Positions 17,752 to 26,083 of a stretch of DNA of 64,000 nucleotides are shown here, piece by piece (within the stretch, counting starts at the first letter, position 1; each line of letters opens with the position of its first letter). Below the pieces are notes generated by a model. That model saw only the letters and a list, made by a program, of their open reading frames with translations, was not told where the DNA came from and made no database searches. This stretch comes from Arthrobacter sp. N199823. GTDB lineage: Bacteria; Actinomycetota; Actinomycetes; Actinomycetales; Micrococcaceae. The position numbers were made by a program, and so were the translations under genes. The stretch is from positions 45,706 to 109,705 of the forward strand of contig NZ_PJIN01000011.1 of assembly GCF_002929705.1 (NCBI RefSeq). Reading direction: 5' to 3'.

Positions 17752-19041
17752 ATGTCTGCCGTGGATGCCCCGCCCGTGAGCAGTGCTGCGATTCTGCGGT
17801 TCCTGCGCGTGACCTTGCATGTTGCTTTTGCCGTGCTGCTGGCCGTTGGGGTGATCCGGCAGCTCACGGGAGAACCCGACGGGCCGGGCCGGTACTTTTT
17901 CTTAGCGTTGGCTATTGTGCTTGCGGCGGTCTATCTGGTGGGCACCGTGGCCGAGAAGCGTTTTTCAACGGGCGCACTGGACACGAATCCGAGGCGCTGG
18001 GCCGGGCTCTGGCTGGGACTGATCACTGTGATGTGGGCGGTCCTGATGGTGGGTTCGGTGGAGTTCTCTTGGCTCGTGTTCCCCTTGTTCTTCCTGCATT
18101 TGCACCTCTTACCACGGTGGGCCGGGATCACCATGGTGTTGCTCATGACTGCGGCGGTGGTGATGGCCCAGTGGAGCTCGAGTGGGAGCGATTTTCCGCC
18201 GCTGCCTGTGGTGGTGGGGCCGGTATTCGGCATGGCGTTCGCTGTGGCAACGTCCAAGGCCTACAGGCTGCTTTACCAAGAAGGTGAAAACCAGCGTCAG
18301 GCCGCCGATGAGCTGCGTCGCACCAGGGCGGAACTGGCAGCCACGCAGCATGAGTCAGGCGTTTTGGCCGAGCGTGCCCGGTTGGCACGGGAAATCCACG
18401 ACACTCTGGCGCAGGGATTCTCCTCGATCATCCTGGTCTCCCGGGCGGCCCGGCGCAGTTTGAGTTCCGGGGATGTTGCGTCCACGGAGGAGAGCCTGGC
18501 CATGGTGGAGGCAACTGCCGCGGAGAATCTGGCTGAGGCCCGCAACTTTGTCCGGGCGCTTTCCTCTCCGGCATTGACGCAATCCTCGCTTGCGGAGAGC
18601 CTGTCCAGACTCTGCCAGCAGACGGCGCAGGAGGCCCGGGCCCGAGGTGTCTCGCTGAGTTGCAGTTTCCGGCTTGATGGTGAGCCCACAGAAATCCCGC
18701 AGCCCTTCAAGGTGACGCTGCTGCGCGCCACTCAGGCGAGTCTGGCCAACGTCTGGCTACACGCGCAAGCTACGTCCGCCGTCGTCAGCTTGGCGTTTCT
18801 AGGGGATGAGGTGACCCTTGACGTATTCGACGACGGACGCGGCTTTGAGCCGGAGAGCCTCGCCGACACTGTGGCTCAGAGAGCGGATGGGAGTGGATTC
18901 GGTTTGCGATCGCTGCGTGAGAGGGTTGTGGCGCAAGGTGGGACACTGACCCTTGAGTCGGCCCCTGGGGAGGGGACGGTGGTGGCCATCAGGCTGCCGC
19001 TTGGCGGAGACGACAACAATGCAAGGGATATCAATGGGTGA
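17752..19041 (+). CDS. NarL-type sensor histidine kinase
   Basis: 429 residues from the ATG at 17752; an earlier in-frame start at 17599 overlaps the divergent promoter and lacks support. About six membrane segments form the sensor, then a coiled region leads to the HisKA_3 motif LAREIHDTLAQGFSSI with His216 as phospho-acceptor. The HATPase domain shows DVFDDGRGFEP and GSGFGLRSLRERV. It phosphorylates the response regulator encoded immediately downstream; the two genes overlap by 8 bases. The ligand is unknown; the divergent ABC exporter suggests envelope stress or a toxic peptide. Confidence 0.93.
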   Translation: MSAVDAPPVSSAAILRFLRVTLHVAFAVLLAVGVIRQLTGEPDGPGRYFFLALAIVLAAVYLVGTVAEKRFSTGALDTNPRRWAGLWLGLITVMWAVLMVGSVEFSWLVFPLFFLHLHLLPRWAGITMVLLMTAAVVMAQWSSSGSDFPPLPVVVGPVFGMAFAVATSKAYRLLYQEGENQRQAADELRRTRAELAATQHESGVLAERARLAREIHDTLAQGFSSIILVSRAARRSLSSGDVASTEESLAMVEATAAENLAEARNFVRALSSPALTQSSLAESLSRLCQQTAQEARARGVSLSCSFRLDGEPTEIPQPFKVTLLRATQASLANVWLHAQATSAVVSLAFLGDEVTLDVFDDGRGFEPESLADTVAQRADGSGFGLRSLRERVVAQGGTLTLESAPGEGTVVAIRLPLGGDDNNARDING

Positions 19042-19684
19042 AATTCGGATCTTGCTGGTTGATGACCATCCGGTGGTGCGAGCGGGCCTGCGGGCCATGC
19101 TGACTGAATTTGAGGGATTCACTGTGGTGGCCGAGGCGCCTGAAGGTGGCGCCGCGATCAAGGAGGTTCAACGGCTGCAGACCTTGGGCGTGCCGGTTGA
19201 TTTGGTGTTGATGGATCTGCAAATGGGTGCCGGGATGGATGGGGTTAGCGCCACGAAAGCCATTAGGAAACTGGCTGCTGCCCCTCCTGTTCTCATCCTG
19301 ACCACCTACGACACCGATGCCGATATTTTGGCGGCAGTGGAGGCCGGTGCAAGCGGCTACATGCTCAAGGACGCGCCTCCGGAGCAAATCCGCAGCGCCG
19401 TGCAACAGGCAGCAGCGGGGCAGAGCGCACTTGCTCCCGAGGTTGCCGCGCGGCTCATGGGAAGGATTCGTAACCCCACTCCGGCCTTGTCGGCGCGTGA
19501 GGTGGAATTGGTGGAACTGCTGGCGACGGGGATGAGTAATAAGGCCATTGCCAAGCAACTGTTCATCTCCGAAGCGACGGTGAAAACCCATCTGGTGCAC
19601 ATTTACGACAAGCTGGGCGTGGATAACCGCACCGCCGCCATCTCGGTTGCTGTGGGACGGCGAATTATCCGCAGCGCAGGCTAG
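19034..19684 (+). CDS. LuxR/NarL-family response regulator
   Basis: 216 residues from the ATG at 19034, preceded by AAGGGA; it overlaps the kinase stop codon. The receiver domain has the acidic pair in LLVDDHP, phospho-acceptor Asp61 in LVLMDLQM, and the switch Thr/Lys in LTTYD and MLKDAPP. The DNA-binding domain has the LuxR helix-turn-helix LSAREVELVELLATGMSNK and ISEATVKTHLVHIYDKLGV. It probably binds the GGTTGAT array upstream of its own operon and the divergent transporter; this is inference. Confidence 0.94.
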   Translation: MGEIRILLVDDHPVVRAGLRAMLTEFEGFTVVAEAPEGGAAIKEVQRLQTLGVPVDLVLMDLQMGAGMDGVSATKAIRKLAAAPPVLILTTYDTDADILAAVEAGASGYMLKDAPPEQIRSAVQQAAAGQSALAPEVAARLMGRIRNPTPALSAREVELVELLATGMSNKAIAKQLFISEATVKTHLVHIYDKLGVDNRTAAISVAVGRRIIRSAG

Positions 19685-19986
19685 AAGAAGTTTCCGCCCA
19701 CAAGCAGCCGGTGCCCATTTCGGGCGGCTTAAATTGTGTGTAGTGTGAGCAGCAGCACAGGCGGATGGGGGTGGACCGCAAAGATGCAGGTACGCAAGGG
19801 CCGGCAATCCACAAAATGGGCTCCAAGCCACATTTCCTTTCACTGTGATATCCATAACAATTTTGTGGAATAGTCTGAATTATTGTTCGATTCCGAGTGC
19901 GGCACTCTCCGACTAAGGGGGAAGGTGGCGCCGGGGGATTGGCAAAGATCTCAATACCGCGTGCAATGAAGCAGGAGGTTCACCGA
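19685..19986. other. 302-bp gene-free leader upstream of the NlpC/P60 gene
   Basis: No coding frame with a ribosome site was found. The region changes from GC-rich near the response-regulator stop to A/T-rich around 19840-19890 (TTTTGTGGAATAGTCTGAAT), a likely promoter zone, then to a G-rich stretch (19915-19940). Such a leader often carries regulation of cell-wall hydrolases in actinobacteria, but I could not match it to a known riboswitch consensus. Confidence 0.4.
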
Positions 19987-21168
19987 GTGACGTTTTCGAA
20001 GGGCAAGGCGCGGCCGTACCACTTGAGCATGGCAGTGGTTTGCACACTCTTGGCCTCCGGTGGATTTGTGGCTGCCGGTTACGTTGGGACCTCCTCTGCC
20101 GATGCTGCCGCCGCTCTGGGGGCGCAGCAGCTCAACTATTCAGAATCCTCAGCTACCCAAGTGTCCCCCGTGAGTTTTGACTCCCTAAATGCGCCGACGC
20201 TTGCCGGAAATATTTCCTTCGTGAAGACCCTGATTCTTGCTAAAAAACCAGCAGCGCCGCAGCGATTCGACCTCACCGACCCCAATGGAAATACGCCCCA
20301 TCTGGCGCGCCCGGTCGGTGACATGCGCGGAGATATCCCGGAGATTTCAGCGGAATTGATTTCCGAGGTTCGCAAGGACATTCTGGCCGCGGCCTTCCAA
20401 GGCTTGGGCCACCCCTATGTTTGGGGAGGCACCAGCTTTGAGTATGGCTGGGACTGCTCGGGTTTTGTTCAGTGGGCTTACGCCCAGGCTGGAGTGACCC
20501 TTCCGCGGACCGAGCAGTGGTTGCCCATGGTTCAAACGAATAACCCCCAGCCCGGCGACATTGTGGTGCAAAACCCTGATGGACCCAATCACTGGTCTCA
20601 CATTGGTATTTACATTGGTGGTGGCAAGATGATCAGCGCCCTGAACCCGTCGGTGGGAACGTTCATTCACGCACCTGCTGACGTCAGCAGCTCCTCCACC
20701 TACTTCACCATGCCCGGTTTTGCATCTGCCGACGAGAAGGCTGCAAAGAAGGCCAAAAACACGATCTCAGCGGCCGGAAGCACTACCAAAGCGTCGGCCA
20801 CGCCCAAGCCTGCAACGTCTAAGCCGCCGGCTACGTCTTCAACTAAACCCACATCGAAGCCGTCCACTGGTGAGCCGAGCAGGCCGTCGACCAAACCGCC
20901 CACCACCGCGCCAGGAACAACGGATCCGGGCACCACGCCTCCCGTTACCCTCCCTGTGACGACGCCCCCGGCCACCACGCCTGTAACCACGCCCCCGGGC
21001 ACCACCGCCCCAGGGACCGCCCCAGGGACCACGCCGGGCACCACCGCGCCGACTACCCCTGGGCCGTCTGTGGCTACTCATTCGGATACGCCAGCGGCGG
21101 CAACTTCTTCGGAGACCACCACACCTTCGGGGTTGAACACCCCGACCGTCACTGGCTCCACCCCGTGA
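19987..21168 (+). CDS. NlpC/P60 cell-wall hydrolase with Pro/Thr-rich tail
   Basis: 393 residues from the GTG at 19987, which follows AGGAGG by 8 bases; an ATG at 19897 is in frame but less likely. The basic N-terminus and hydrophobic core to about residue 38 form a signal peptide. The NlpC/P60 domain covers roughly 120-250: DCSGFVQWAYAQAGV with catalytic Cys157 and HIGIYIGGGKM with His205. Such enzymes cut gamma-D-Glu-diamino acid or related peptidoglycan peptide bonds. The last 150 residues are a Pro/Thr/Ser spacer of the sort that crosses the cell wall. The frame stops at 21166-21168, just before an out-of-frame membrane-anchor-like segment, so the present product would be secreted but not anchored. 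Confidence 0.88.
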   Translation: MTFSKGKARPYHLSMAVVCTLLASGGFVAAGYVGTSSADAAAALGAQQLNYSESSATQVSPVSFDSLNAPTLAGNISFVKTLILAKKPAAPQRFDLTDPNGNTPHLARPVGDMRGDIPEISAELISEVRKDILAAAFQGLGHPYVWGGTSFEYGWDCSGFVQWAYAQAGVTLPRTEQWLPMVQTNNPQPGDIVVQNPDGPNHWSHIGIYIGGGKMISALNPSVGTFIHAPADVSSSSTYFTMPGFASADEKAAKKAKNTISAAGSTTKASATPKPATSKPPATSSTKPTSKPSTGEPSRPSTKPPTTAPGTTDPGTTPPVTLPVTTPPATTPVTTPPGTTAPGTAPGTTPGTTAPTTPGPSVATHSDTPAAATSSETTTPSGLNTPTVTGSTP

Positions 21169-21196
21169 CGCAGCGCCGCTAGGATTTCCCCGCTAG

Positions 21197-21298
21197 GGGC
21201 TGACGGGCGCGAAGGCCATGGTGCCGGAGGGTATCGCCCTGCTGCTGGTGCTGGGAGGTGCCGGCGCGCTGGTGGTCATCCGCCGCCGTCGTGCATAA
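21197..21298 (+). pseudogene. Out-of-frame remnant of a C-terminal cell-wall anchor
   Basis: In the frame one base ahead of the NlpC/P60 gene, this stretch reads GLTGAKAMVPEGIA, then a hydrophobic run rich in Leu, Val and Gly, then RRRRA and a TAA stop. LTG plus hydrophobic helix plus arginines is the layout of a sortase signal (LPxTG type). An in-frame TAG at 21194-21196 and the frame difference separate it from the preceding Pro/Thr spacer, so at least two changes have detached it. Confidence 0.62.
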
Positions 21299-21436
21299 CT
21301 AACGAAGGCTGATCCCAACGTGGACAATCACCACCAATCCAAGGGCAAAGATTGAGAACCACGCCTTGATTGCAGTCGCAGAGAATCCCAGAAACCGGCA
21401 GGCCATGCAAGGCATTCACGACTTAGGGAGGGCAAC

Positions 21437-21991
21437 ATGCCAATCAGATTGACAATGACTGCCGAGCAGGCGCCTGGCGTGCGGCGGCGTGGCCGCAGCG
21501 GTGTGACTTTCCTCGCGCTATTGTCTCTGCTGGTGATGCTCCTTGCTGCCGGTTGTGCCAAGACCCAAGAACCTGAAGTGCCTGCCGTGGACCTGCAGAT
21601 AGCCAAGAGCACCACCATGGCGAATGAACGCGACATGATTTCCGTCATCGCCACTGGAGACATTGTTGAAACAAATCAAAATGAAGTCTCAAACCTGCTG
21701 GCCTGCAGCGACGGAGAATATTCTTGGACCGGGCAAATCAACGTGTTCTTGATGCCGGGCGCCGACGGGCTCGGATATGTGCAAAAGATCAAGGACGCGT
21801 GGAGCGGCAAGGGCGACTGGAACGTGGCCGAACGAACCACGGCGCAGGGCGAGACGGTGGTCGACATTACGAACGATGCCGGTTACAGCCATGGCGTTGA
21901 TTTTTCGGCCGGGCACAACACCATCAGGGTCATGTCCTTTTCCCCCTGCTTCACCATGGATCCGCCTTATGAGTACGGCAACGAGTACTGA
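21437..21991 (+). CDS. Putative lipoprotein of unknown function
   Basis: 184 residues from an ATG preceded by GGGAGG at 5 bases. The N-terminus is basic (RRRGRSG), then a hydrophobic run to the lipobox LAAGC, so the mature protein starts at the lipidated Cys near residue 40. The rest is a soluble domain of about 140 residues with two cysteines (LLACSDG and SPCFTM) that may pair. I do not recognise the family, though small actinobacterial lipoproteins of this plan are common. It converges with the following response regulator, the stops being 9 bases apart. Confidence 0.75.
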   Translation: MPIRLTMTAEQAPGVRRRGRSGVTFLALLSLLVMLLAAGCAKTQEPEVPAVDLQIAKSTTMANERDMISVIATGDIVETNQNEVSNLLACSDGEYSWTGQINVFLMPGADGLGYVQKIKDAWSGKGDWNVAERTTAQGETVVDITNDAGYSHGVDFSAGHNTIRVMSFSPCFTMDPPYEYGNEY

Positions 21992-22000
21992 CGCTGTGAT

Positions 22001-22672
22001 TTAGGCCGGGCCCGGCTGGCTGCGGTTCTGAAGGAACTGCAGCACGGCCAGAACACGGCGGTGATCGTCGGGGCTCTGGTGTAGGTCCAACTTGTTGAAG
22101 ATAGCGCTGATGTGTTTTTCCACGGCACCGGCGCTAACCACTATTGCCCTGGCTATGCCGGCATTGGTGAGGCCCTGAGCCATGAGTTCGAGCACCACGG
22201 ATTCACGCGGGCTCAGGGTGCTGATGGGGTCGGCGGAGCCGCGATTGGCGAACAAGGCGCCGATGACCTCGGGATCAATCACGGTGGCGCCGTTAGCGAT
22301 CCGGGCAATAGCGTCGCTGAAGTCTTCGAAGCGGGCCACACGGTCCTTGAGCAGGTAGCCCAGCCCGGCGCCAGCTGACGCACCGGCGAGCAGTTCCCCG
22401 GCGTAGCTCGTCTCAACATATTGCGAGAGCACCAGCACGGCAACTGAGGGGAACCGGGCGCGGACCTCGATGGCTGCCTTCAGGCCCTCGTCCCGGTGCG
22501 AGGGTGGCATCCGCACATCCGTGATCAGCAGGTCCGGGACGTGCTCCGCAACGGCTTTGACAAGTTCGACGCCGTCTCCCACGGCCGCGCACACCTCGGC
22601 ACCCATCTCCTCAAGGAGGCGCACGAGCCCTTCACGGAGCAGGACAGAATCTTCGGCAAGGACAACACGCAT
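22001..22672 (-). CDS. LuxR/NarL-family response regulator
   Basis: 223 residues from the ATG at 22672 (MRVVLAEDSVLLREG); an upstream frame to 22897 lies within the kinase gap and has no homology. The receiver domain has the acidic pair AED and phospho-acceptor Asp52 in LLITDVRMPPSH. The HTH domain has LSPRESVVLELMAQGLTNAG and VVSAGAVEKHISAIFNKL. It lies 85 bp after its cognate kinase, read leftward, and is the partner of that kinase. Confidence 0.93.
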   Translation of the reverse strand: MRVVLAEDSVLLREGLVRLLEEMGAEVCAAVGDGVELVKAVAEHVPDLLITDVRMPPSHRDEGLKAAIEVRARFPSVAVLVLSQYVETSYAGELLAGASAGAGLGYLLKDRVARFEDFSDAIARIANGATVIDPEVIGALFANRGSADPISTLSPRESVVLELMAQGLTNAGIARAIVVSAGAVEKHISAIFNKLDLHQSPDDHRRVLAVLQFLQNRSQPGPA

Positions 22673-22757
22673 GGTTCCACAGTAGCCGCCGGGATCTTCG
22701 GCTAGGCCGGATGCTGGTATGCAGGGCGCAGCCATGCATGATTCAGTCACGTGTGAT

Positions 22758-24068
22758 TCAGTTACGCAGCGGGATGCTGGCGCGCAGGGAAGTGGGGCCG
22801 CCGTCGGGGCTGACGACTTCCAGCGAGCCGTCCACGCCGGCCAGCCTGTCCACCAGGCCCGCCAGTCCATGACCCTTGCCCACATGGGCGCCTCCACCGC
22901 CGTCGTCCTTCACTTCGAGGAGCAGCTCGGTTGGGCTGGTGTTCACAGTGATGGCGGCCTGATTGGCGCCAGCATGCTTGGCAACATTGGCCAGAGCCTC
23001 GGAAACCACAAAGTAGGCGGCGTTCTCGGCACTCTCAGTGATCCGGACGTTTGGCGCCAAGTTGCCTGTGACGGCAACGGGGAGCGTTGATTTGCTCGCC
23101 AGGGACTCCACGGCAGTGCGCAGGCCGCGATCCGCCAGTAGTGGCGGGGCGATCCCGCGGGACAGCTGGCGCAACTCGGCCAAGGCTTCACGGCTTTGCT
23201 CCAAAGCACCGTCCATGAGCTTGCGGGCGGCTTCGGGATCGGTAGCCATGCGCCGCTGTGCGGCTTCCACATCCATCTGCATCCGGATTAGGCGTTGCTG
23301 CGGGCCGTCGTGGAGATCGCGCTCAATCTTGCGCAAGGTGCTGGCTTCTTCGGACACCACCTGGGCCCGGCTGGCAGCCAATTCCTCGCTGCGGGCGCGG
23401 AGGGCAGCGGTTTCGTTGGTGAGTAGGGTGCGAGTCAAGGCGGCATCGGCTACTGCCAGGAGGTGGGTGATGAAGGGCAACAGCAACAAAAGTACAGCCC
23501 CGTATGCCAGTCCCAGCCACGACTCTGCCGTCTCCGGGCTGACGCCAAGGTAGATGTCCAAGTCGATGAGTTGCGCCAAAGATGTATTGCCTTCGGGCAG
23601 GAACCCCATCCAAAACCATTGCGTCAGTCCGCCCAGTGCGGCCGCCAGAACGGTGATGGCTACACAAAACGTTGCGGTGCGCAGCGGGAAGGTGACCAAG
23701 AAGCCGTGGATGAAATCCTTCCACAATTGCGGATCGGCAAGGTTTTTGAACATGCCGCTGACGGAATATTTGTGCTGGTTGCGGTAATGAACTGGTGGGA
23801 TCTCGCCAGCCCAGCGTCGCAGCGCGGCTCGGTTGATATCTGCGAACCAGCGGGCTGTGGCCAAGCACGCCACGAGCACAGGCAGCCCCACCCAGATAAT
23901 AAGCGTGGAGAGGCCCAGCGTGAACAAGGCGACAAGGGCAGTGAAGGAGGCCAAAGAAACGAAGAAGCCGGGCAGGATGTAGGCCAGGTCGGAGCCGATC
24001 TGGCGCCAGGTGGCGGAACGCCAGATGGACCACGACGTTTGCCGGGTGGGTGCAAGTGAGTTATTCAT
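22758..24068 (-). CDS. Sensor histidine kinase with polytopic sensor domain
   Basis: 436 residues. The N-terminal 215 residues carry four membrane segments in two pairs, the layout of the putative-sensor family (PF13796 type) found in actinobacterial kinases. A coiled linker precedes the HisKA_3 motif LRKIERDLHDGPQQRLI with His253. The HATPase shows AYFVVSEALANVAKHAGA, the DDGGGGA box and GHGLAGLVDRLAGV. The adjacent downstream gene (22001-22672) is its response regulator. No transporter is adjacent, so the signal cannot be guessed. Confidence 0.92.
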   Translation of the reverse strand: MNNSLAPTRQTSWSIWRSATWRQIGSDLAYILPGFFVSLASFTALVALFTLGLSTLIIWVGLPVLVACLATARWFADINRAALRRWAGEIPPVHYRNQHKYSVSGMFKNLADPQLWKDFIHGFLVTFPLRTATFCVAITVLAAALGGLTQWFWMGFLPEGNTSLAQLIDLDIYLGVSPETAESWLGLAYGAVLLLLLPFITHLLAVADAALTRTLLTNETAALRARSEELAASRAQVVSEEASTLRKIERDLHDGPQQRLIRMQMDVEAAQRRMATDPEAARKLMDGALEQSREALAELRQLSRGIAPPLLADRGLRTAVESLASKSTLPVAVTGNLAPNVRITESAENAAYFVVSEALANVAKHAGANQAAITVNTSPTELLLEVKDDGGGGAHVGKGHGLAGLVDRLAGVDGSLEVVSPDGGPTSLRASIPLRN

Positions 24069-24212
24069 ACATCAATCCTTGCCGTGGGCGTGTCCTGAAA
24101 CCATCATGCCAGCCGGTGAAAGTCGGGTGGGGATAACCCCACCCCAGATGGCCACGGAAGAGGGAAATGTGCCACCGCAGAAGATGCCCGCCGAAGATGG
24201 GAGAATTATTCT

Positions 24213-25895
24213 GTGGGACACATTGACGTTGCAAACATTGACTACTTTCTCTCCGACGGCCGGCAGCTGCTGAACGGGGTGAACTTTCGCGTCTCCGATG
24301 GCACCAAAACGGCGCTGATTGGCCCCAACGGCACCGGAAAAACCACGCTGCTTCGCATCATCTGCCAAGACATCAAGGCAGATGAAGGTGCCGTTTCGCG
24401 CTCAGGCAGCATGGGGGTGATGCGTCAGTTCGTGGGCCAGGTCCGCGATGACAGTACCGTGCGTGATCTGCTGCTCTCAGTGGCGTCGACCACCATCGCC
24501 GCCGCAGGCAAGGCCGTGGATACTGCCGAGCTCGCCATGCTGGAACGCGATGACGAGCCTAGCCAAATGGCCTACGCTCAAGCCATTGCCGATTGGGGCG
24601 ATGTGGGTGGCTATGAGATGGAAACCACGTGGGACGAAGTTACCATGGCTGCCATGGGCATGGACTTCTACACGGCCCAGTACCGGAAGGCCGCAACCCT
24701 CAGCGGTGGTGAGCAAAAGCGTCTGGTGTTGGAGGCATTGTTCTCCGGTCCCGACGAGGTGCTCCTGTTGGATGAGCCGGATAACTACTTGGACGTGCCG
24801 GGCAAGCGCTGGCTCGAAGCGAAAATGGCGGCCTCACCAAAATCTGTTCTGTTCGTCAGCCACGACAGGGAATTGCTGGCCAACGCTGCAACCCGCATCG
24901 TCACGCTGGAACCGGGTATCAACGGCGCCTCCAGCTGGACCCACGGTGGCGGTTTTGAATCGTATGTGAAGGCCCGCGAAGACCGTAACGCCCGTTTTGA
25001 AGAGCTGCGGAAGCGGTGGGACGAGGAGCACATCAAGCTCAAGGAACTCGTCAACATGTACAAGACCAAGGCTGCGTTCCGCTCCGACATGGCGAACCGG
25101 TATCAGGCTGCACAGTCGCGCCTGGCCCAGTTCTTGGAGCAGGGCCCGCCCGAGGCGCTGCCGATTGAGCAAAACGTGAAGATGCGCCTCAAGGGTGGGC
25201 GCACGGCCAAGCGCGCCATCATCGCCTCGAAGCTGGAGCTGACAGGCCTCATGAAGCCTTTCAGTACCGAGGTCTGGTTCGGGGACCGTGTTGGCGTCTT
25301 GGGCTCTAATGGCTCGGGTAAGTCTCACTTCTTGCGGCTTCTGGCGGCTGGCGGCTCAGATCCGGATAAGGAACATGAGCCCGTGTCCGACGTCGACATA
25401 GCTCACGTACCGCACGAAGGTTCGGTGAAACTTGGGGCACGCATCCGCCCTGGGTTCTTCGCCCAGACCCATGCCCGTCCGGACCTCTTGACGCGCACGT
25501 TGCTGGATATTCTGCACCGCGGTGATGAGCATCGCTCCGGAATGGGACGCGAAGCCGCGGCCGGGGCTCTGGATCGCTACGGGCTCGCCTCCAGCTCCGA
25601 GCAAAAGTACGATTCGCTCTCCGGTGGCCAGCAGGCCAGGTTCCAAATTCTGTTGCTGGAGCTCTCCGGAGCAACCTTGCTCCTGCTCGATGAGCCCACG
25701 GACAACCTTGACCTGCACTCAGCTGAGGCGCTGGAGAAGGCCATTGACTCCTTTGAAGGGACAGTGCTGGCGGTCACTCATGACCGCTGGTTCGCCCGGT
25801 CCTTCGACAGGTTCTTGGTGTTCGGTTCCGACGGCAAAGTCTACGAATCCGACGAGCCTGTTTGGGATGAAAAGCGAGTCGAGCGCGCACGCTAA
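24213..25895 (+). CDS. ABC-F family ATPase
   Basis: 560 residues from a GTG at 24213. Two ABC domains lie in one chain with no membrane segment. The first has Walker A GPNGTGKTT, signature LSGGEQKR and Walker B VLLLDEPDNYLD. The second has GSNGSGKSH, LSGGQQARF and LLLLDEPTDNLD. The basic linker between them (about 250-320) is the region that reaches the peptidyl-transferase centre in ribosome-bound members. ABC-F proteins act as translation factors or ribosome-protecting antibiotic-resistance proteins; the subgroup cannot be decided here. A long hairpin (25911-25985) follows. Confidence 0.9.
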   Translation: MGHIDVANIDYFLSDGRQLLNGVNFRVSDGTKTALIGPNGTGKTTLLRIICQDIKADEGAVSRSGSMGVMRQFVGQVRDDSTVRDLLLSVASTTIAAAGKAVDTAELAMLERDDEPSQMAYAQAIADWGDVGGYEMETTWDEVTMAAMGMDFYTAQYRKAATLSGGEQKRLVLEALFSGPDEVLLLDEPDNYLDVPGKRWLEAKMAASPKSVLFVSHDRELLANAATRIVTLEPGINGASSWTHGGGFESYVKAREDRNARFEELRKRWDEEHIKLKELVNMYKTKAAFRSDMANRYQAAQSRLAQFLEQGPPEALPIEQNVKMRLKGGRTAKRAIIASKLELTGLMKPFSTEVWFGDRVGVLGSNGSGKSHFLRLLAAGGSDPDKEHEPVSDVDIAHVPHEGSVKLGARIRPGFFAQTHARPDLLTRTLLDILHRGDEHRSGMGREAAAGALDRYGLASSSEQKYDSLSGGQQARFQILLLELSGATLLLLDEPTDNLDLHSAEALEKAIDSFEGTVLAVTHDRWFARSFDRFLVFGSDGKVYESDEPVWDEKRVERAR

Positions 25896-25910
25896 GCCAA
25901 GCAAGCCGAG

Positions 25911-25985
25911 AAATGCCATAGTTTGACGAAAATGCCACAGTTGTAACAGTTGTAACTCTGGCATTTTCGTCAAACTATGGCATTT
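25911..25985. terminator. Long hairpin after the ABC-F gene
   Basis: The outer 27 nt at 25911-25937 and 25959-25985 are perfectly complementary, starting AAATGCCATAGTTTGACG. The inner part pairs with three mismatches around the direct repeat AGTTGTAAC. It is 15 bp past the stop codon and ends in T-rich sequence, consistent with termination. The length and A/T-rich composition, unlike the flanks, suggest a REP-like repeat. Confidence 0.72.
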
Positions 25986-26083
25986 TTCATAGCGGCGCAA
26001 GACATGCCGCTAGAGTTGACGCAACGTCGCAAAAACTTCGGCGACATTTCTTTGGTCACCCTTGTGTAAAGAGTAAATCCCCT

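Noticed and set aside
19885-19894. T-loop-like GTTCGATTCC, suggesting a tRNA
   Set aside because: No flanking T-stem, anticodon stem or acceptor stem can be built around it.
19740-19986. Possible c-di-AMP (ydaO) or c-di-GMP riboswitch upstream of the NlpC/P60 gene
   Set aside because: The location is suitable, but conserved blocks of either riboswitch consensus could not be found. A covariance-model search of the leader would decide.
22748-22753. CACGTG core as a third parS site (also 14550-14555)
   Set aside because: The flanking bases do not match the parS consensus; only the central hexamer is shared.
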